The position numbers and the translations under genes are program-made. DNA of 64,000 nucleotides from Paenibacillus arenilitoris (GTDB lineage Bacteria > Bacillota > Bacilli > Paenibacillales > Paenibacillaceae). The stretch covers positions 186,001 to 250,000 of the forward strand of contig NZ_JACXIY010000013.1 of assembly GCF_014705655.1 (NCBI RefSeq), written 5' to 3'. Under the pieces are notes generated by a model, which made no database searches, was not told the DNA's origin, and saw nothing but the letters and a program-made list of their open reading frames with translations. Positions 17,594 to 26,208 of this stretch are shown here, piece by piece; position 1 is the stretch's first letter; every line of letters starts with the position of its first letter.

Positions 17594-17775
17594 GTCGGTT
17601 CGGATGGCTCAAGCCGGTCCAATCGTGTTTCCAGCTCTTCAACCCGTTTATTTACCTCTTCTGAGACACTTGTATGGGAGTTCGGCAATGCTTGTGCATA
17701 AGAACTTGAGACGAACCCGAAGAAAGCTAATAATACGGATATACTAATCGCAAAGCTATTTCTTATAATTGTCAT
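17590..17775 (-). CDS. Signal peptide plus coiled-coil fragment, N-terminal part of a split secreted protein
   Basis: 61 residues: a signal peptide (TIIRNSFAISISVLLAFFG, cleavage near SYA-Q) and a short charged coiled coil (SEEVNKRVEELETRLDRLE). GAGGTG lies eight bases before ATG 17775. The mature part, about 35 residues, is too short for a normal secreted protein, so it is read together with the overlapping downstream frame. Confidence 0.5.
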   Translation of the reverse strand: MTIIRNSFAISISVLLAFFGFVSSSYAQALPNSHTSVSEEVNKRVEELETRLDRLEPSEPT

Positions 17776-17943
17776 TTTTAACACCTCATAGTTAGGTTGA
17801 TGCTTCTTAAGTATTTTTATGTAAGCACAATTTCCTTGAACGAACTGGGTACGATAGCTAAATTCACTCTTTTCGCGATTCGAACGTGTTCAAGGATTTT
17901 CAGATATCGCTAGACAAGCTGTTTAACTTGGAAGCCTAATGAG

Positions 17944-17977
17944 AAAAAGCCGATTGCCGCCGGGAATCGGTTTTTTT
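17944..17977 (+). terminator. Intrinsic terminator-like hairpin in the 295-bp gap before the 811-residue gene
   Basis: CCGATT (17950-17955) pairs with AATCGG (17965-17970), flanked by an A run and seven T. No gene is visible in the surrounding gap 17776-18070. Confidence 0.7.
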
Positions 17978-18070
17978 CTGCTCGGGAGGGTCGGCTGGTT
18001 AATTGCAACTTTTACCAATTCATATCGTCAAAAAAGATGATGGTATCTTTAAAATAACGGGGGGCCTATT

Positions 18071-20506
18071 ATGAGGTTGCACAGACAATCATTGATCTTG
18101 ATCGGGTGCTTGGTCATGGTTTCACTCGTCATTGTCATCTGTGTTTATGTCGGAAGCGATAAAGTCCCTAGCCAGGCGTCCATCGCAAAGCCAACCGGTA
18201 CCGCTCAGCCGGAAGCGTCGGCGAAGCCGGAACGGAATTTCAACGTGAGCGAGTTTGCGACGGATACGAGCGAGCCGCATGTGCTGTGGCGGCAGGAGCA
18301 GCAATCCATTTATGTGCACAATCTCCATCTCTACTACACCTCAGACGGAGTCGATAAGCAAGTGATGTACGAATGGACGGAGCCGCATGCCGCGCATGCA
18401 TGGCTGAACGGCGAGCACCTTCTTATCGGCGAGCAGCTTATAGAGAAGGGCTCGCGTGAAGATGGGAATCATGGAGCGTGGATGGCCGTACGTATCCGGC
18501 AGCCGAAGCCGGTGATCATCGCTCCGCGGGAAAAGAAGTTTTTTGGCCCGCAAGAGCTGCTGTCGGTGACGGCAATTGAACAGCCTGAATGGTTTGTCAT
18601 CAAGACGCTTAACGGATCAAGCTTCTCCGAGCATGTATTTGATTTGTCCCGTGGCGAATGGGAGTCGCTGAATCGGAATACGATGGGAGGCGTCCCGGGA
18701 GACGTCCCGGGAAAGATACCAGATAAGGTTGAAGGCCTGCAAGTCATAACCGATGCGCAAGTGTTCCAATTATCGGATGGAACGACTGCTTATTCTTTCG
18801 TCGATAACGATGGCGGCCTCATTTACAGCAAAGCTCCTCATTATCTGGTGTGGAGGTATGCAGGATATGAGTTGATCGATATGAAGCTGATGGCGTTCAT
18901 GGAGGAACCGCCGCAGCTGCTCGGACGGTTCCGAAGCCAGGACGGCGACGAGGTCGCATCGTTCGTGGGAGGCAACTTCGATACTATTCTTCAAGGAGAG
19001 CCGAGATTGTGGGAGGAGGATTGGCAGGCGCTGAATGCCTACACATTCACGCACAGGTCGCCAGAGAAGCTGGAGATCATTCAGTATGCTAGCGGTGATT
19101 CGACGGAAACAGGAACTGCTCCACCTCGCTATAAGCAGTATCCATTGGACGGAGCAACGTGGAAGTCCTCGCAAGGCTCGCTCTTGGAATACGAGATGGA
19201 TGGCGAGACGAAGTATATTTCCTGGTACGATCTTCTTCATACGGAGAACGCCGATCCGAAGACGCTGTGGTCAGCGCCTCTTGACAATGCCGACTTCAAA
19301 CAAGAAGAGCGGCCGCCCTACGATCCGGATTGGGTCAGTCATCAGGTGCTTGCATGGGACTTCGAACAAATGAACACGAATGCTCCGGTTCCCGAGGAGC
19401 TGGAACGGGCGGTGAACGAGGCTCACTTAGATTCCGACTACGGATTTGCGAAAACGTATCGGAAATTCGGTTCGCGGTGGTTCGCGCTCGTTGACGAGCA
19501 TCTCTACGAGTATAAGGACGGTTCGCTTACGGCGATCGGAGACCTGCCGATTACCGTTTCCGTTACGGTCGGGGAAGGCTTCAGCGGCCGCGGAGCGAGA
19601 GATTTCACCCGCGTGAATGACGGCTGGATCGTCGCGGATACGGAAGGCTCGCGCGTGCTGAAGCTGAACGATAAGCTCGAGATTGTGAAGAGGCTCGAGA
19701 TTCCTGCCCCTTATCGGATCACGGTAGAGGGAGGAATGCTGCACATTGCATCGACGGCGTACCGCTACACTACGGATGAGGAGCTTCAGCTTATGAACGC
19801 CGAGCCGCAGCCGTTTCAGACCGCAACGGCTGTGAACATGGCGTCGTACGACCATTTCCGTCCGCAGGAGTGGTATCGGGATAAGGTCAGCGGGCTCACG
19901 TGGTATTATCTCGACGGCTGGCTGTATCAATATGCGGAAGCGAAGCGGGAGTATCGCACCTTCTACATCGGCTATAACGAGAATGCGCGCGCGCAGACGC
20001 ATATCGTTCCCTATGAAGACGAGGTGCTTGTGTTGCTCGACCGCCGGCTGGAGCGTTTTGACCGGCAGGGCAAGTGGATGAGCACATTGGCCTATCCGCG
20101 TTCCAAGCCGGACGGCATCTACGACCATACGACGCAAGGGGAGAACACACTGATCGTTGACGAAGCAGCAGACCTGTTGTACCTCGTTCAAGGCTACCGT
20201 ATTCTTGCGCTGGATTGGAAACGGAACGAAGTCAAGACGGTTTTTCGCCAAAATTACGCCGATATCGGCAAGCCTGTGAAGTTTAACGGCAGCCTCTACT
20301 TTCTGCTTAGAAGCAACGAGAACGACCGTTACAAGCTGCTGCAGGAAGGTCTGAAGGCGGGCCAGCGGATGTATACGGAGATCGTGGCGCTCGATTTGCA
20401 GTCGCTGTCCGTAAGCCGCAAGGTAACGCCGGGCTATTACGAGACAATGGAGCTAAGCGAAGGCTCCGGCGATCCGCCAGCCTTTACGCTGCGCAGGTAC
20501 AACTGA
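18071..20506 (+). CDS. Hypothetical membrane-anchored extracellular protein, 811 residues
   Basis: One N-terminal membrane segment (about residues 8-28) is followed by a Ser/Pro/Ala/Lys linker and about 750 residues predicted to lie outside the cell. The segment after residue 60 has many short strand-like blocks with Trp/Tyr (VLWRQEQQSIYVHNLHLYY, ISWYDLLHTEN, TWYYLDGWLYQYAEAKREY) that suggest a beta-propeller or similar repeat fold, but I recognise no family. It stands alone between terminators. The ATG has only a weak GGGGGCC site. Confidence 0.7.
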   Translation: MRLHRQSLILIGCLVMVSLVIVICVYVGSDKVPSQASIAKPTGTAQPEASAKPERNFNVSEFATDTSEPHVLWRQEQQSIYVHNLHLYYTSDGVDKQVMYEWTEPHAAHAWLNGEHLLIGEQLIEKGSREDGNHGAWMAVRIRQPKPVIIAPREKKFFGPQELLSVTAIEQPEWFVIKTLNGSSFSEHVFDLSRGEWESLNRNTMGGVPGDVPGKIPDKVEGLQVITDAQVFQLSDGTTAYSFVDNDGGLIYSKAPHYLVWRYAGYELIDMKLMAFMEEPPQLLGRFRSQDGDEVASFVGGNFDTILQGEPRLWEEDWQALNAYTFTHRSPEKLEIIQYASGDSTETGTAPPRYKQYPLDGATWKSSQGSLLEYEMDGETKYISWYDLLHTENADPKTLWSAPLDNADFKQEERPPYDPDWVSHQVLAWDFEQMNTNAPVPEELERAVNEAHLDSDYGFAKTYRKFGSRWFALVDEHLYEYKDGSLTAIGDLPITVSVTVGEGFSGRGARDFTRVNDGWIVADTEGSRVLKLNDKLEIVKRLEIPAPYRITVEGGMLHIASTAYRYTTDEELQLMNAEPQPFQTATAVNMASYDHFRPQEWYRDKVSGLTWYYLDGWLYQYAEAKREYRTFYIGYNENARAQTHIVPYEDEVLVLLDRRLERFDRQGKWMSTLAYPRSKPDGIYDHTTQGENTLIVDEAADLLYLVQGYRILALDWKRNEVKTVFRQNYADIGKPVKFNGSLYFLLRSNENDRYKLLQEGLKAGQRMYTEIVALDLQSLSVSRKVTPGYYETMELSEGSGDPPAFTLRRYN

Positions 20507-20560
20507 TCCGTCAACAAAGCAGTTATGCGTAAGACGCGGCTTTTTAATATCTACAAAAAC

Positions 20561-20592
20561 TTGACTTTGACACTAGTGTCATCCTTTATGAT
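20561..20592 (+). promoter_or_regulatory. MerR-type promoter with palindromic operator in a 20-bp spacer
   Basis: -35 TTGACT (20561-20566) and -10 TATGAT (20587-20592) are separated by 20 bp. A perfect 14-bp palindrome TGACACTAGTGTCA fills the spacer (20568-20581). An overlong spacer bearing the operator is the hallmark of promoters activated by MerR proteins, and the MerR gene starts 35 bp downstream. Confidence 0.85.
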
Positions 20593-20626
20593 GATATTCA
20601 TAATGACAAGGAAGGGGAGTGGAGCT

Positions 20627-21025
20627 TTGAAAATAAGTCAAATCGCTAAAATGACCGGGGTCAGTTCTCGATCCTTACGGCATTATGAGAAAAAAGGGCT
20701 GATAACGGTTTCTCGTCTCGACAATAATTATCGCGAGTTCGATGATTCGATTATCGAAGCTGTCAATACAATCCAACTTTATCTTCATTTAGGTCTAACA
20801 ACCGACCAGATTAAAGATATTGTGTATTGCCCTGAAGATCTAAGGTATGACAAAACAGAAGACGAGTATTGCGAAGCGTTGCTGCAAATCTATGAAACCA
20901 AACTGAATGAAGTGATCCGGCAAAAAAGGGCGCTCGATGAGGCGCAAGTCCGTTTGGAAAAACAAATCAACCTAATGAAAGAAAACCGGGATAAATGGGT
21001 ACACGAAGAGGAGGATGAACAATGA
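20627..21025 (+). CDS. MerR family transcriptional regulator
   Basis: A 132-residue regulator. The N-terminal winged HTH has KISQIAKMTGVSSRSLRHYEKKGLI, followed by a long dimerisation helix (about residues 75-120). The start is TTG 20627 with GGGGAG seven bases before it; an ATG at 20525 lies upstream of the promoter and is rejected. No metal-binding cysteine cluster is apparent at the C-terminus, so a drug- or stress-responsive member is more likely than a metal sensor. The TGA overlaps the ATG of the NmrA gene (ATGA), so both form one operon. Confidence 0.9.
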   Translation: MKISQIAKMTGVSSRSLRHYEKKGLITVSRLDNNYREFDDSIIEAVNTIQLYLHLGLTTDQIKDIVYCPEDLRYDKTEDEYCEALLQIYETKLNEVIRQKRALDEAQVRLEKQINLMKENRDKWVHEEEDEQ

Positions 21026-21846
21026 CCATTCTAGTAACGGGAGCAACAGGAAATGTCGGTCGTCATATAGTCAACCAGCTTCTCGAGGCTGGCCATCATG
21101 TACGCGCACTCACGCGCAATCCGTCAAGCGCTAAGCTGCCCGAAGCCGTGGAAGTCGTGTATGGCGACCTTACGGAGCCAAAGACTGTTGCGCCAGCGTT
21201 GAACGGAGTTACGGCTATACACTTGATCACCTTCAATAGTGACGGTTACACCCCGCTGCAAACCGGACCCGAGATTGTTGAACTTGCTCGAAAGGCAGGA
21301 GTGCGGCGAATCACGGTTTTATGGAATGGCGAGAATGGGCCTGTGGAGAGGGCTGTAGAAGCCAGTGACCTCGAATGGACACTTCTCCAGCCTGTAGAGT
21401 TTATGTCCAATGCGCTTGGGTGGGCAGAATCTATCCGCTTGGAAGGTATTGTCCGGGAACCATTCGGCAACTCGCCCAGCGCTATGATCGACGTTGCCGA
21501 CATCGCTAGCGTAGCGGTAGCCGCATTAGTCGGTGATGGCCACGCCGGAAAAACCTACACGTTGACTGGTCCGGAGGTACTGACGGTGTTCGATAAGGTT
21601 CGAATTCTCGGTGCGGTGGTCGGCAGGGAAATTCGGTTTGTCGAGCTCACCGAAGATCAAGCACGAGAACGTATGCGGGAGCAGGGAGCGTCAGAGGACG
21701 CCATCGATTTCGTCTTAGGATGGCATGCGAACCCTCCAAAATCCGGGTACACCGTGGTTCCAACCGTCGAGCAGGTTACTGGTCGTCCAGCACGAACCTT
21801 CGCACAGTGGGCCTCTGAACATGTGAAATATTTTAAAACTTCGTGA
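21022..21846 (+). CDS. NmrA-like NAD(P)-binding oxidoreductase (atypical SDR)
   Basis: A 274-residue protein with N-terminal Rossmann motif TGATGNVGRHIV (GxxGxxG) and RALTRNPSSAKLP as cofactor-specificity loop. The substrate part carries WTLLQPVEFMSNAL and YTLTGPEVLTVFDK, typical of the NmrA/YtfG (quinone reductase 2-like) group. The SDR catalytic Tyr-x3-Lys is not visible, consistent with atypical SDRs that act as redox sensors or reductases. Translationally coupled to MerR. Confidence 0.88.
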   Translation: MTILVTGATGNVGRHIVNQLLEAGHHVRALTRNPSSAKLPEAVEVVYGDLTEPKTVAPALNGVTAIHLITFNSDGYTPLQTGPEIVELARKAGVRRITVLWNGENGPVERAVEASDLEWTLLQPVEFMSNALGWAESIRLEGIVREPFGNSPSAMIDVADIASVAVAALVGDGHAGKTYTLTGPEVLTVFDKVRILGAVVGREIRFVELTEDQARERMREQGASEDAIDFVLGWHANPPKSGYTVVPTVEQVTGRPARTFAQWASEHVKYFKTS

Positions 21847-21887
21847 ACCAAAAATGGACAAACGAATGAAAAAAGGTGGATGGAAAC

Positions 21888-22232
21888 TTGGATAACAAAT
21901 TAACTACTAGACAACAAAAACGGCAACAGGAGCGTGAAATTATTGAGGAATATCACAAATTGGTAACTGAAGAAGCCCTGGAACCCTTGTATCAGTCTTT
22001 TATGGAATGGAAATCAGGCTCTTTGCGATATTTTGAACTTACAGAGCTAATTCATCTCTTTCATAAGAAAAATCAGGATATATATAAGGACTTCTCATAC
22101 ACTGAGCATAATGAGCTGGTTCTTCTTGCTAAGTTGAAATTGGGACAATTAACAGAGAAGGATATTAATGAAAATAAGCGCTTTTTAGAGATCTTGGGAT
22201 ATGTGGATAGAAGCGCTGGATTAGAAGAATAG
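21888..22232 (+). CDS. Hypothetical protein, 114 residues
   Basis: A charged, mostly helical protein (LTTRQQKRQQEREIIEEYHK; YFELTELIHLFHKKNQDIYK), no signal peptide or membrane segment. Its function is not recognised. Start TTG 21888 is favoured by AAAGGTGG eight bases upstream; GTG 21876 lies inside that site. Base composition is lower in GC than the upstream MerR/NmrA operon. A terminator follows. Confidence 0.65.
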   Translation: MDNKLTTRQQKRQQEREIIEEYHKLVTEEALEPLYQSFMEWKSGSLRYFELTELIHLFHKKNQDIYKDFSYTEHNELVLLAKLKLGQLTEKDINENKRFLEILGYVDRSAGLEE

Positions 22233-22280
22233 GTTAACCCAGGTGCTGGAGATCAAGGAAAACAAATACTTGAGGAACAG

Positions 22281-22314
22281 AACGGTGGCCTTCAATAAGA
22301 GGCTGCCGTTTTTT
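22281..22314 (+). terminator. Intrinsic terminator
   Basis: AACGGTGGCCT pairs with AGGCTGCCGTT (two mismatches) and is followed by six T; ends the 114-residue gene. Confidence 0.75.
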
Positions 22315-22403
22315 GAACGATTTGGCAGTTTAGTGGAACAGGCAGTGTATAATACAGTAAATGTTGAATGTTTTACCAAATCATTTGAAAAGAGGTAACG
22401 TGG

Positions 22404-23021
22404 ATGCATATTGATAAGATTATTTTACCTTCGGAATGGGGCAGGGATATTTCTCACAAACACATAAAAAATGATAACACCACTGTTGCTGTGTTTTTCC
22501 CTGGGCAGAATTACTCATGTGAATTACCTCTTTTATACTATACGGGCAAATCCGCATATGATGAGGGCCATGATCTATTAATGCTTGAGTATGGCTATCA
22601 ATCTGCAAGAACTGCTTTTGAAGAAGCGAAGGTTGATCAGTTGATTCAAGAATGCTACACCTCAATAAACCAGATAATCAATAATTATAATGATGTCGTA
22701 TTTGTCAGCAAAAGTCTTGGAACTTACATAGCTGGTAAAACGGCTGAATTATTTAAAGAAAGATCGATAAGACATGTGTTCTTAACACCTATAAGATCAA
22801 CAATCCCGATCATTGAGAAATTTGGCGGATTAGTTGTAAGCGGCACAAAAGATCCAGTATTTCATGAGGAAGATATTGAACATATCGAAGGATTTCCAAA
22901 TACAGAAGTGCTTAGAATAAAAGATGCTAATCACGCATTAGAGGTAAGCGATTTGCATCAGTCTTTAGAGATATTGAAAAGCTTAGTGGAGGTATCTAGT
23001 CGGTTTTTCAATCATAAATAG
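22404..23021 (+). CDS. Alpha/beta-hydrolase-like protein
   Basis: A 205-residue cytosolic protein. The nucleophile elbow reads VSKSLGTYIA (S-x-S-x-G, a variant of G-x-S-x-G), the acid may be Asp in VSGTKDPVF and the His in DANHALEVSD, in the order of the fold. No lid domain can be seen. It is low in GC and stands alone. RBS AAGAGGT eight bases before ATG. Esterase or thioesterase activity is possible but not shown. Confidence 0.75.
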   Translation: MHIDKIILPSEWGRDISHKHIKNDNTTVAVFFPGQNYSCELPLLYYTGKSAYDEGHDLLMLEYGYQSARTAFEEAKVDQLIQECYTSINQIINNYNDVVFVSKSLGTYIAGKTAELFKERSIRHVFLTPIRSTIPIIEKFGGLVVSGTKDPVFHEEDIEHIEGFPNTEVLRIKDANHALEVSDLHQSLEILKSLVEVSSRFFNHK

Positions 23022-23028
23022 CCCTTCC

Positions 23029-23062
23029 AAAGGACCGCCGGACAATTGTTCGAGCGGTCTTT
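23029..23062 (+). terminator. Terminator-like hairpin
   Basis: AAAGGACCGC pairs with GCGGTCTTT around a 14-base loop, eight bases after the hydrolase stop. The remaining gap up to 23316 holds a partial dispersed repeat (about 23186-23235) and no gene. Confidence 0.6.
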
Positions 23063-23316
23063 GCTTCAGAGGCGCAGCGAGTAATGACTTCCCTAATAAC
23101 TTGGTTTATAATGGAGTCCGAACACCAGTTCTGAGTATTTGGGGGAGTATTATGTTCGATTCTGTTGCTACGCTCTATTCAGATGTTTGAACTAAGGGTA
23201 CGATGGTTTAACTTACTGGAAGGATAGTTTAATTAAAGACGTTTTTTATTGATCGCAATGAATTGATTTCGATTAGAATAAGATCACTTACAGTTGGAGT
23301 GTGATCGAAGAATCAT

Positions 23317-24294
23317 ATGGATAAGAAGATCAAACAGCTATTCACTCAAGATATATTAAGACAAGCCGCGGAACGTTACGGAATTCGCGAAGACTCGTTG
23401 AACGAATTAAATGGGTTTCAAAACTTCGTTTATTCCGGAATGGCCGGAGATCGTGAAGTTATTCTAAGAATTGCCCATGTCACGCATCGGAATGAAGCAT
23501 TAACGAAAGCGGAATTAGATTTTATTATGTTTTTGGCGGAGTCCGGCGTAAAAGCAGCTAGACCGATTCAATCACTAACCGGTGATCTTCTTCATAGCAT
23601 TGACGATGCTTTTGTTGCGACGGCCTTTGAGAAAGTCCCTGGCAGAAATGCGAAAATTGCCGAGGAGAGCAATACGTTTTATGAGAATATAGGTCAATTT
23701 GTTGGAAAAATACATAAGCTCTCCCTTCGCTATCCCTCCCAACATGTACGCTGCGAATGGAATGAGAATGCTTTATTGGCTTCATTTAAAAACTATTGTC
23801 CGTCAGAGTTACATGACCGTTTCGACCGTTTAATCGGGGAAGTTGGCGCTCTTTCCAAAGATAAAGATGCTTACGGCCTTATTCATGGGGATATTAGCTG
23901 CGGTAATTATCTGAATGATGGGGATAAGGCCCATATTATCGACTTTGACGAGGCGGAATATTGCTGGTTTGTTTCCGATATTGCCACGCCATTATTATAC
24001 GAAATCCCTATCCCGTGGGTTGTGGACGGCGAGGCAAGGAAGGAGATTGCAAAGCGCTTTTTCTCCAACTTCATGAACGGCTATTGTAAAGAAAATACGA
24101 TAAGTCAAGTATGGATAAAGAAAATACCTTTATTTATCGATTTAAGACAGGCTAGAGTTTTAGCCGCGCTATATAGAAGCAGAGATTTTAATGCTCCCGA
24201 TTGGAGTGAATGGAATGAACAAGCTCGGCGCTTCTATTATTTGAACTTACTGAATAACACGCCATATATAGAGCTGGACTTTTCAAAAATTTAA
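23317..24294 (+). CDS. Aminoglycoside phosphotransferase (APH) fold kinase-like protein
   Basis: A 325-residue protein with the APH/choline kinase signature: catalytic loop LIHGDISCGNYL (HxDxxxxN) and metal-binding HIIDFDEAEYCWFVSDIA (D-x-D). N-terminal lobe with VILRIAHVTHRNEALTKAELDF. The family phosphorylates small alcohols (homoserine, fructosamine, antibiotics). An additional motif FEKVPGRN is common in uncharacterised Bacillales members. No neighbouring pathway indicates the substrate. No strong ribosome site is visible before the ATG. Confidence 0.85.
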   Translation: MDKKIKQLFTQDILRQAAERYGIREDSLNELNGFQNFVYSGMAGDREVILRIAHVTHRNEALTKAELDFIMFLAESGVKAARPIQSLTGDLLHSIDDAFVATAFEKVPGRNAKIAEESNTFYENIGQFVGKIHKLSLRYPSQHVRCEWNENALLASFKNYCPSELHDRFDRLIGEVGALSKDKDAYGLIHGDISCGNYLNDGDKAHIIDFDEAEYCWFVSDIATPLLYEIPIPWVVDGEARKEIAKRFFSNFMNGYCKENTISQVWIKKIPLFIDLRQARVLAALYRSRDFNAPDWSEWNEQARRFYYLNLLNNTPYIELDFSKI

Positions 24295-24357
24295 CGTTGG
24301 TCAGAAAGATTTCGTTACAATAACAGAAGAGTATTTGGATTGAAAGGAAGGGCCCGT

Positions 24358-24828
24358 ATGAATTCAGTAGACGCCATCGTATGGAATTTGGAAGAGGTTC
24401 GCCGCCGAAGTTTGATGATATGGGAAAGCATACCTGCCGAATACCTTGATTGGAGACCGGATCGAGAAGCCATGAGCGTGAAAGAAATGATCCGGCACGT
24501 ATTAGATAGCGAGCATTACTATCATCTTGCCATATTGAATCAAGGAAGTCTGGCTGACTATGAATCCCCCTATGAAAAACGTACGTTTACAACTCTCAAA
24601 GAGGAACTCAGCTTTTCAGATTCATATCGGAAAGGCTTCATGGATACGGTAAAATCGTACTCGCAAGAGGATTTATCGAACATAAAGATCGATCGAAGCG
24701 ACGTCGGATATATTCGCCCATTAGGCGATATGCTTTTGAGAGTAGCCTACCATGAAGCCGTCCATGCCGGACAGCTATTAGATTACTTGAGAACGGCCGG
24801 AATCAAGCGTCCGAAAGTTTGGGATTAA
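24358..24828 (+). CDS. DinB family protein
   Basis: A 156-residue four-helix-bundle protein of the DinB/YfiT superfamily. Candidate metal-binding histidines are His in MIRHVLDSEHYY and His in AYHEAVHAGQLLDYL. The superfamily contains bacillithiol transferases and other thiol-dependent enzymes. AAAGGAAGGG precedes ATG 24358. Its last 50 bases and downstream region are duplicated at 26693. The next gene, a hydrolase, follows after 58 bp. Confidence 0.88.
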   Translation: MNSVDAIVWNLEEVRRRSLMIWESIPAEYLDWRPDREAMSVKEMIRHVLDSEHYYHLAILNQGSLADYESPYEKRTFTTLKEELSFSDSYRKGFMDTVKSYSQEDLSNIKIDRSDVGYIRPLGDMLLRVAYHEAVHAGQLLDYLRTAGIKRPKVWD

Positions 24829-24886
24829 AGACGGGGCTTCCGGCAAAAGCGGTGGCCTCGTCGTTTGGCAAAGAAAGGAGATTACT

Positions 24887-25696
24887 ATGGAAACGTACGA
24901 CGACGATCTCTATAAGTTTGAAGCGGAAGGAGCCGCACCGCTGCCGGACAAGATGGATCAAGGCTGGCTTGAACGCGACGGCGCGCGAATCTGGTACGCC
25001 ACCTACGGGTCCGGCCCGGCCGTGATCCTGCTTCATGGCGGCCTGGGCCATAGCGGCAATTGGGGTTATCAAGTTCCATCGCTGGTGAGGAGCGGCTATC
25101 GTGCGGTTTTGGTAGACAGCCGAGGCCACGGCCGCAGCACGCGCGATGAGCGGCCGTTTAAGTATGAACGGATGGCATGCGATGTTTTGGCGGTAATGGA
25201 TGCTTTGCGCCTTGAGAAGGCGGGTTTGGTTGGCTGGAGCGACGGGGCTGTCATTGCAATGATTCTCGCTATGCAAGCACCCTCACGCGTTGCGGGTGTC
25301 TTCTACTTTGGATGCAACATGGATCCGAGCGGTGCAAAAGAAATGAAGGAGATCACTCCGATCCTCGACCGGTGTCTCCGCCGACATGCGAAGGACTACG
25401 CTCAGCTATCGGCTACGCCAGATCAATTCGAGGCATTTTCTGATGCGGTCAGCCTCATGATGCAAACGGAGCCAAACTATTCGGCGTCCGATTTAGCTCG
25501 GATCGGCGTACCGGTGGCGATTGTGCATAGCGAGCATGATGAATTCATAAAGCGCGAACACGCCGAGTATCTTGCTCGAAGCATTCCAAACGCGGAATTC
25601 GTTAACCTATATGGTGTGAGCCATTTTGCACCGCTGCAGAGGCCCGAACTATTTAACGACCCGATGCTTGCGTTTTTGAGAAAAGTTCTGGCTTAA
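24887..25696 (+). CDS. Alpha/beta hydrolase
   Basis: A 269-residue cytosolic hydrolase. Oxyanion motif VILLHGGLGHSGNW; nucleophile Ser118 in VGWSDGAV; acid probably Asp in IVHSEHDEFI; His in GVSHFAPLQ. Resembles the BioH/haloperoxidase-like branch. RBS AAAGGAG seven bases before ATG. Substrate unknown. Confidence 0.9.
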   Translation: METYDDDLYKFEAEGAAPLPDKMDQGWLERDGARIWYATYGSGPAVILLHGGLGHSGNWGYQVPSLVRSGYRAVLVDSRGHGRSTRDERPFKYERMACDVLAVMDALRLEKAGLVGWSDGAVIAMILAMQAPSRVAGVFYFGCNMDPSGAKEMKEITPILDRCLRRHAKDYAQLSATPDQFEAFSDAVSLMMQTEPNYSASDLARIGVPVAIVHSEHDEFIKREHAEYLARSIPNAEFVNLYGVSHFAPLQRPELFNDPMLAFLRKVLA

Positions 25697-25710
25697 AACA
25701 AGAGTGCGGG

Positions 25711-25800
25711 CGTTTGAACTAAACGGGTACGTCAGCTGAATACAGACACTAAGGCAGCCGATCGGCTGCCTTTTCTATTCAAACGGGCAGTTAGTGAAAT
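25711..25800 (+). repeat. Dispersed intergenic repeat with terminator hairpin
   Basis: GTTTGAACTAAACGGGTACG...CAGCTGAATA, then AAGGCAGCC-GATC-GGCTGCCTTTT, then a second core CAAACGGGCAGTTAG. Same consensus as many other intergenic copies in this window. The gap 25801-25984 shows no gene. Confidence 0.7.
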
Positions 25801-25984
25801 GAGCCTATAAAAGGGCTGAGATGCCCTGTTGTTTTTAGGCAGCCCATCCTTTAAGTTGGAAAAGCAGCTTATGGAATCGCAACGGTGTCGCATCATTTTA
25901 AAATATTGAATCTGGATGGAGGTTGTACGATCGTGAAAAAGATCCTTTTTCATAGTAATCTGTTCACGGGATAGGCAAAAGAGG

Positions 25985-26013
25985 TTGACGCACCGGAAGT
26001 CGTCATGTAAGAT
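25985..26013 (+). promoter_or_regulatory. Strong sigma-A promoter of the leader ORF / DinB unit
   Basis: TTGACG (25985-25990), 17 bp, TAAGAT (26008-26013). Transcription would begin about ten bases before the ribosome site AAAGGAGGTGG of the 21-codon leader ORF. Confidence 0.75.
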
Positions 26014-26041
26014 TATGGCATCGACAAAGGAGGTGGGCGCT

Positions 26042-26107
26042 ATGAATAAAAACCGAATAGATGTTGTTTCGCAACTAGCCCCCTTTACGGAACAGATTTG
26101 CGTTTAG
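26042..26107 (+). CDS. 21-residue leader peptide
   Basis: ATG to TAG encodes MNKNRIDVVSQLAPFTEQIC plus a final Val. It has a near-consensus ribosome site (AAAGGAGGTGG, 26026-26036) better than most genes in the window. It is directly followed by two hairpins, the second with a seven-T tail, and then by the DinB gene. A short, well-translated ORF ahead of a terminator is the organisation of ribosome-mediated attenuators, as in erm, cat and ABC-F resistance genes. The peptide itself does not match one that I know. Confidence 0.6.
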   Translation: MNKNRIDVVSQLAPFTEQICV

Positions 26108-26170
26108 GATACGCCGTGCGCGTATCTGCTCTCATCTGACTATGGGTTGATTTGCCCATGGTCTTTTTTT
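26108..26170 (+). terminator. Tandem hairpins, attenuator-like terminator before dinB
   Basis: Hairpin 1: GATACGC (26108-26114) / GCGTATC (26120-26126), starting at the leader stop codon. Hairpin 2: GACTATGGG (26138-26146) / CCCATGGTC (26155-26163), with one T-G pair, followed by seven T. Reading of the leader determines whether a stalled ribosome covers hairpin 1. Confidence 0.75.
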
Positions 26171-26208
26171 ATGATTTCAAATTCAGAAGCGATTATGGAG
26201 GCAAACAG

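Noticed and set aside
19427..20251. 274-codon minus-strand frame inside the 811-residue gene
   Set aside because: Antisense open frame without a start site; the plus-strand gene has a coherent anchor and length.
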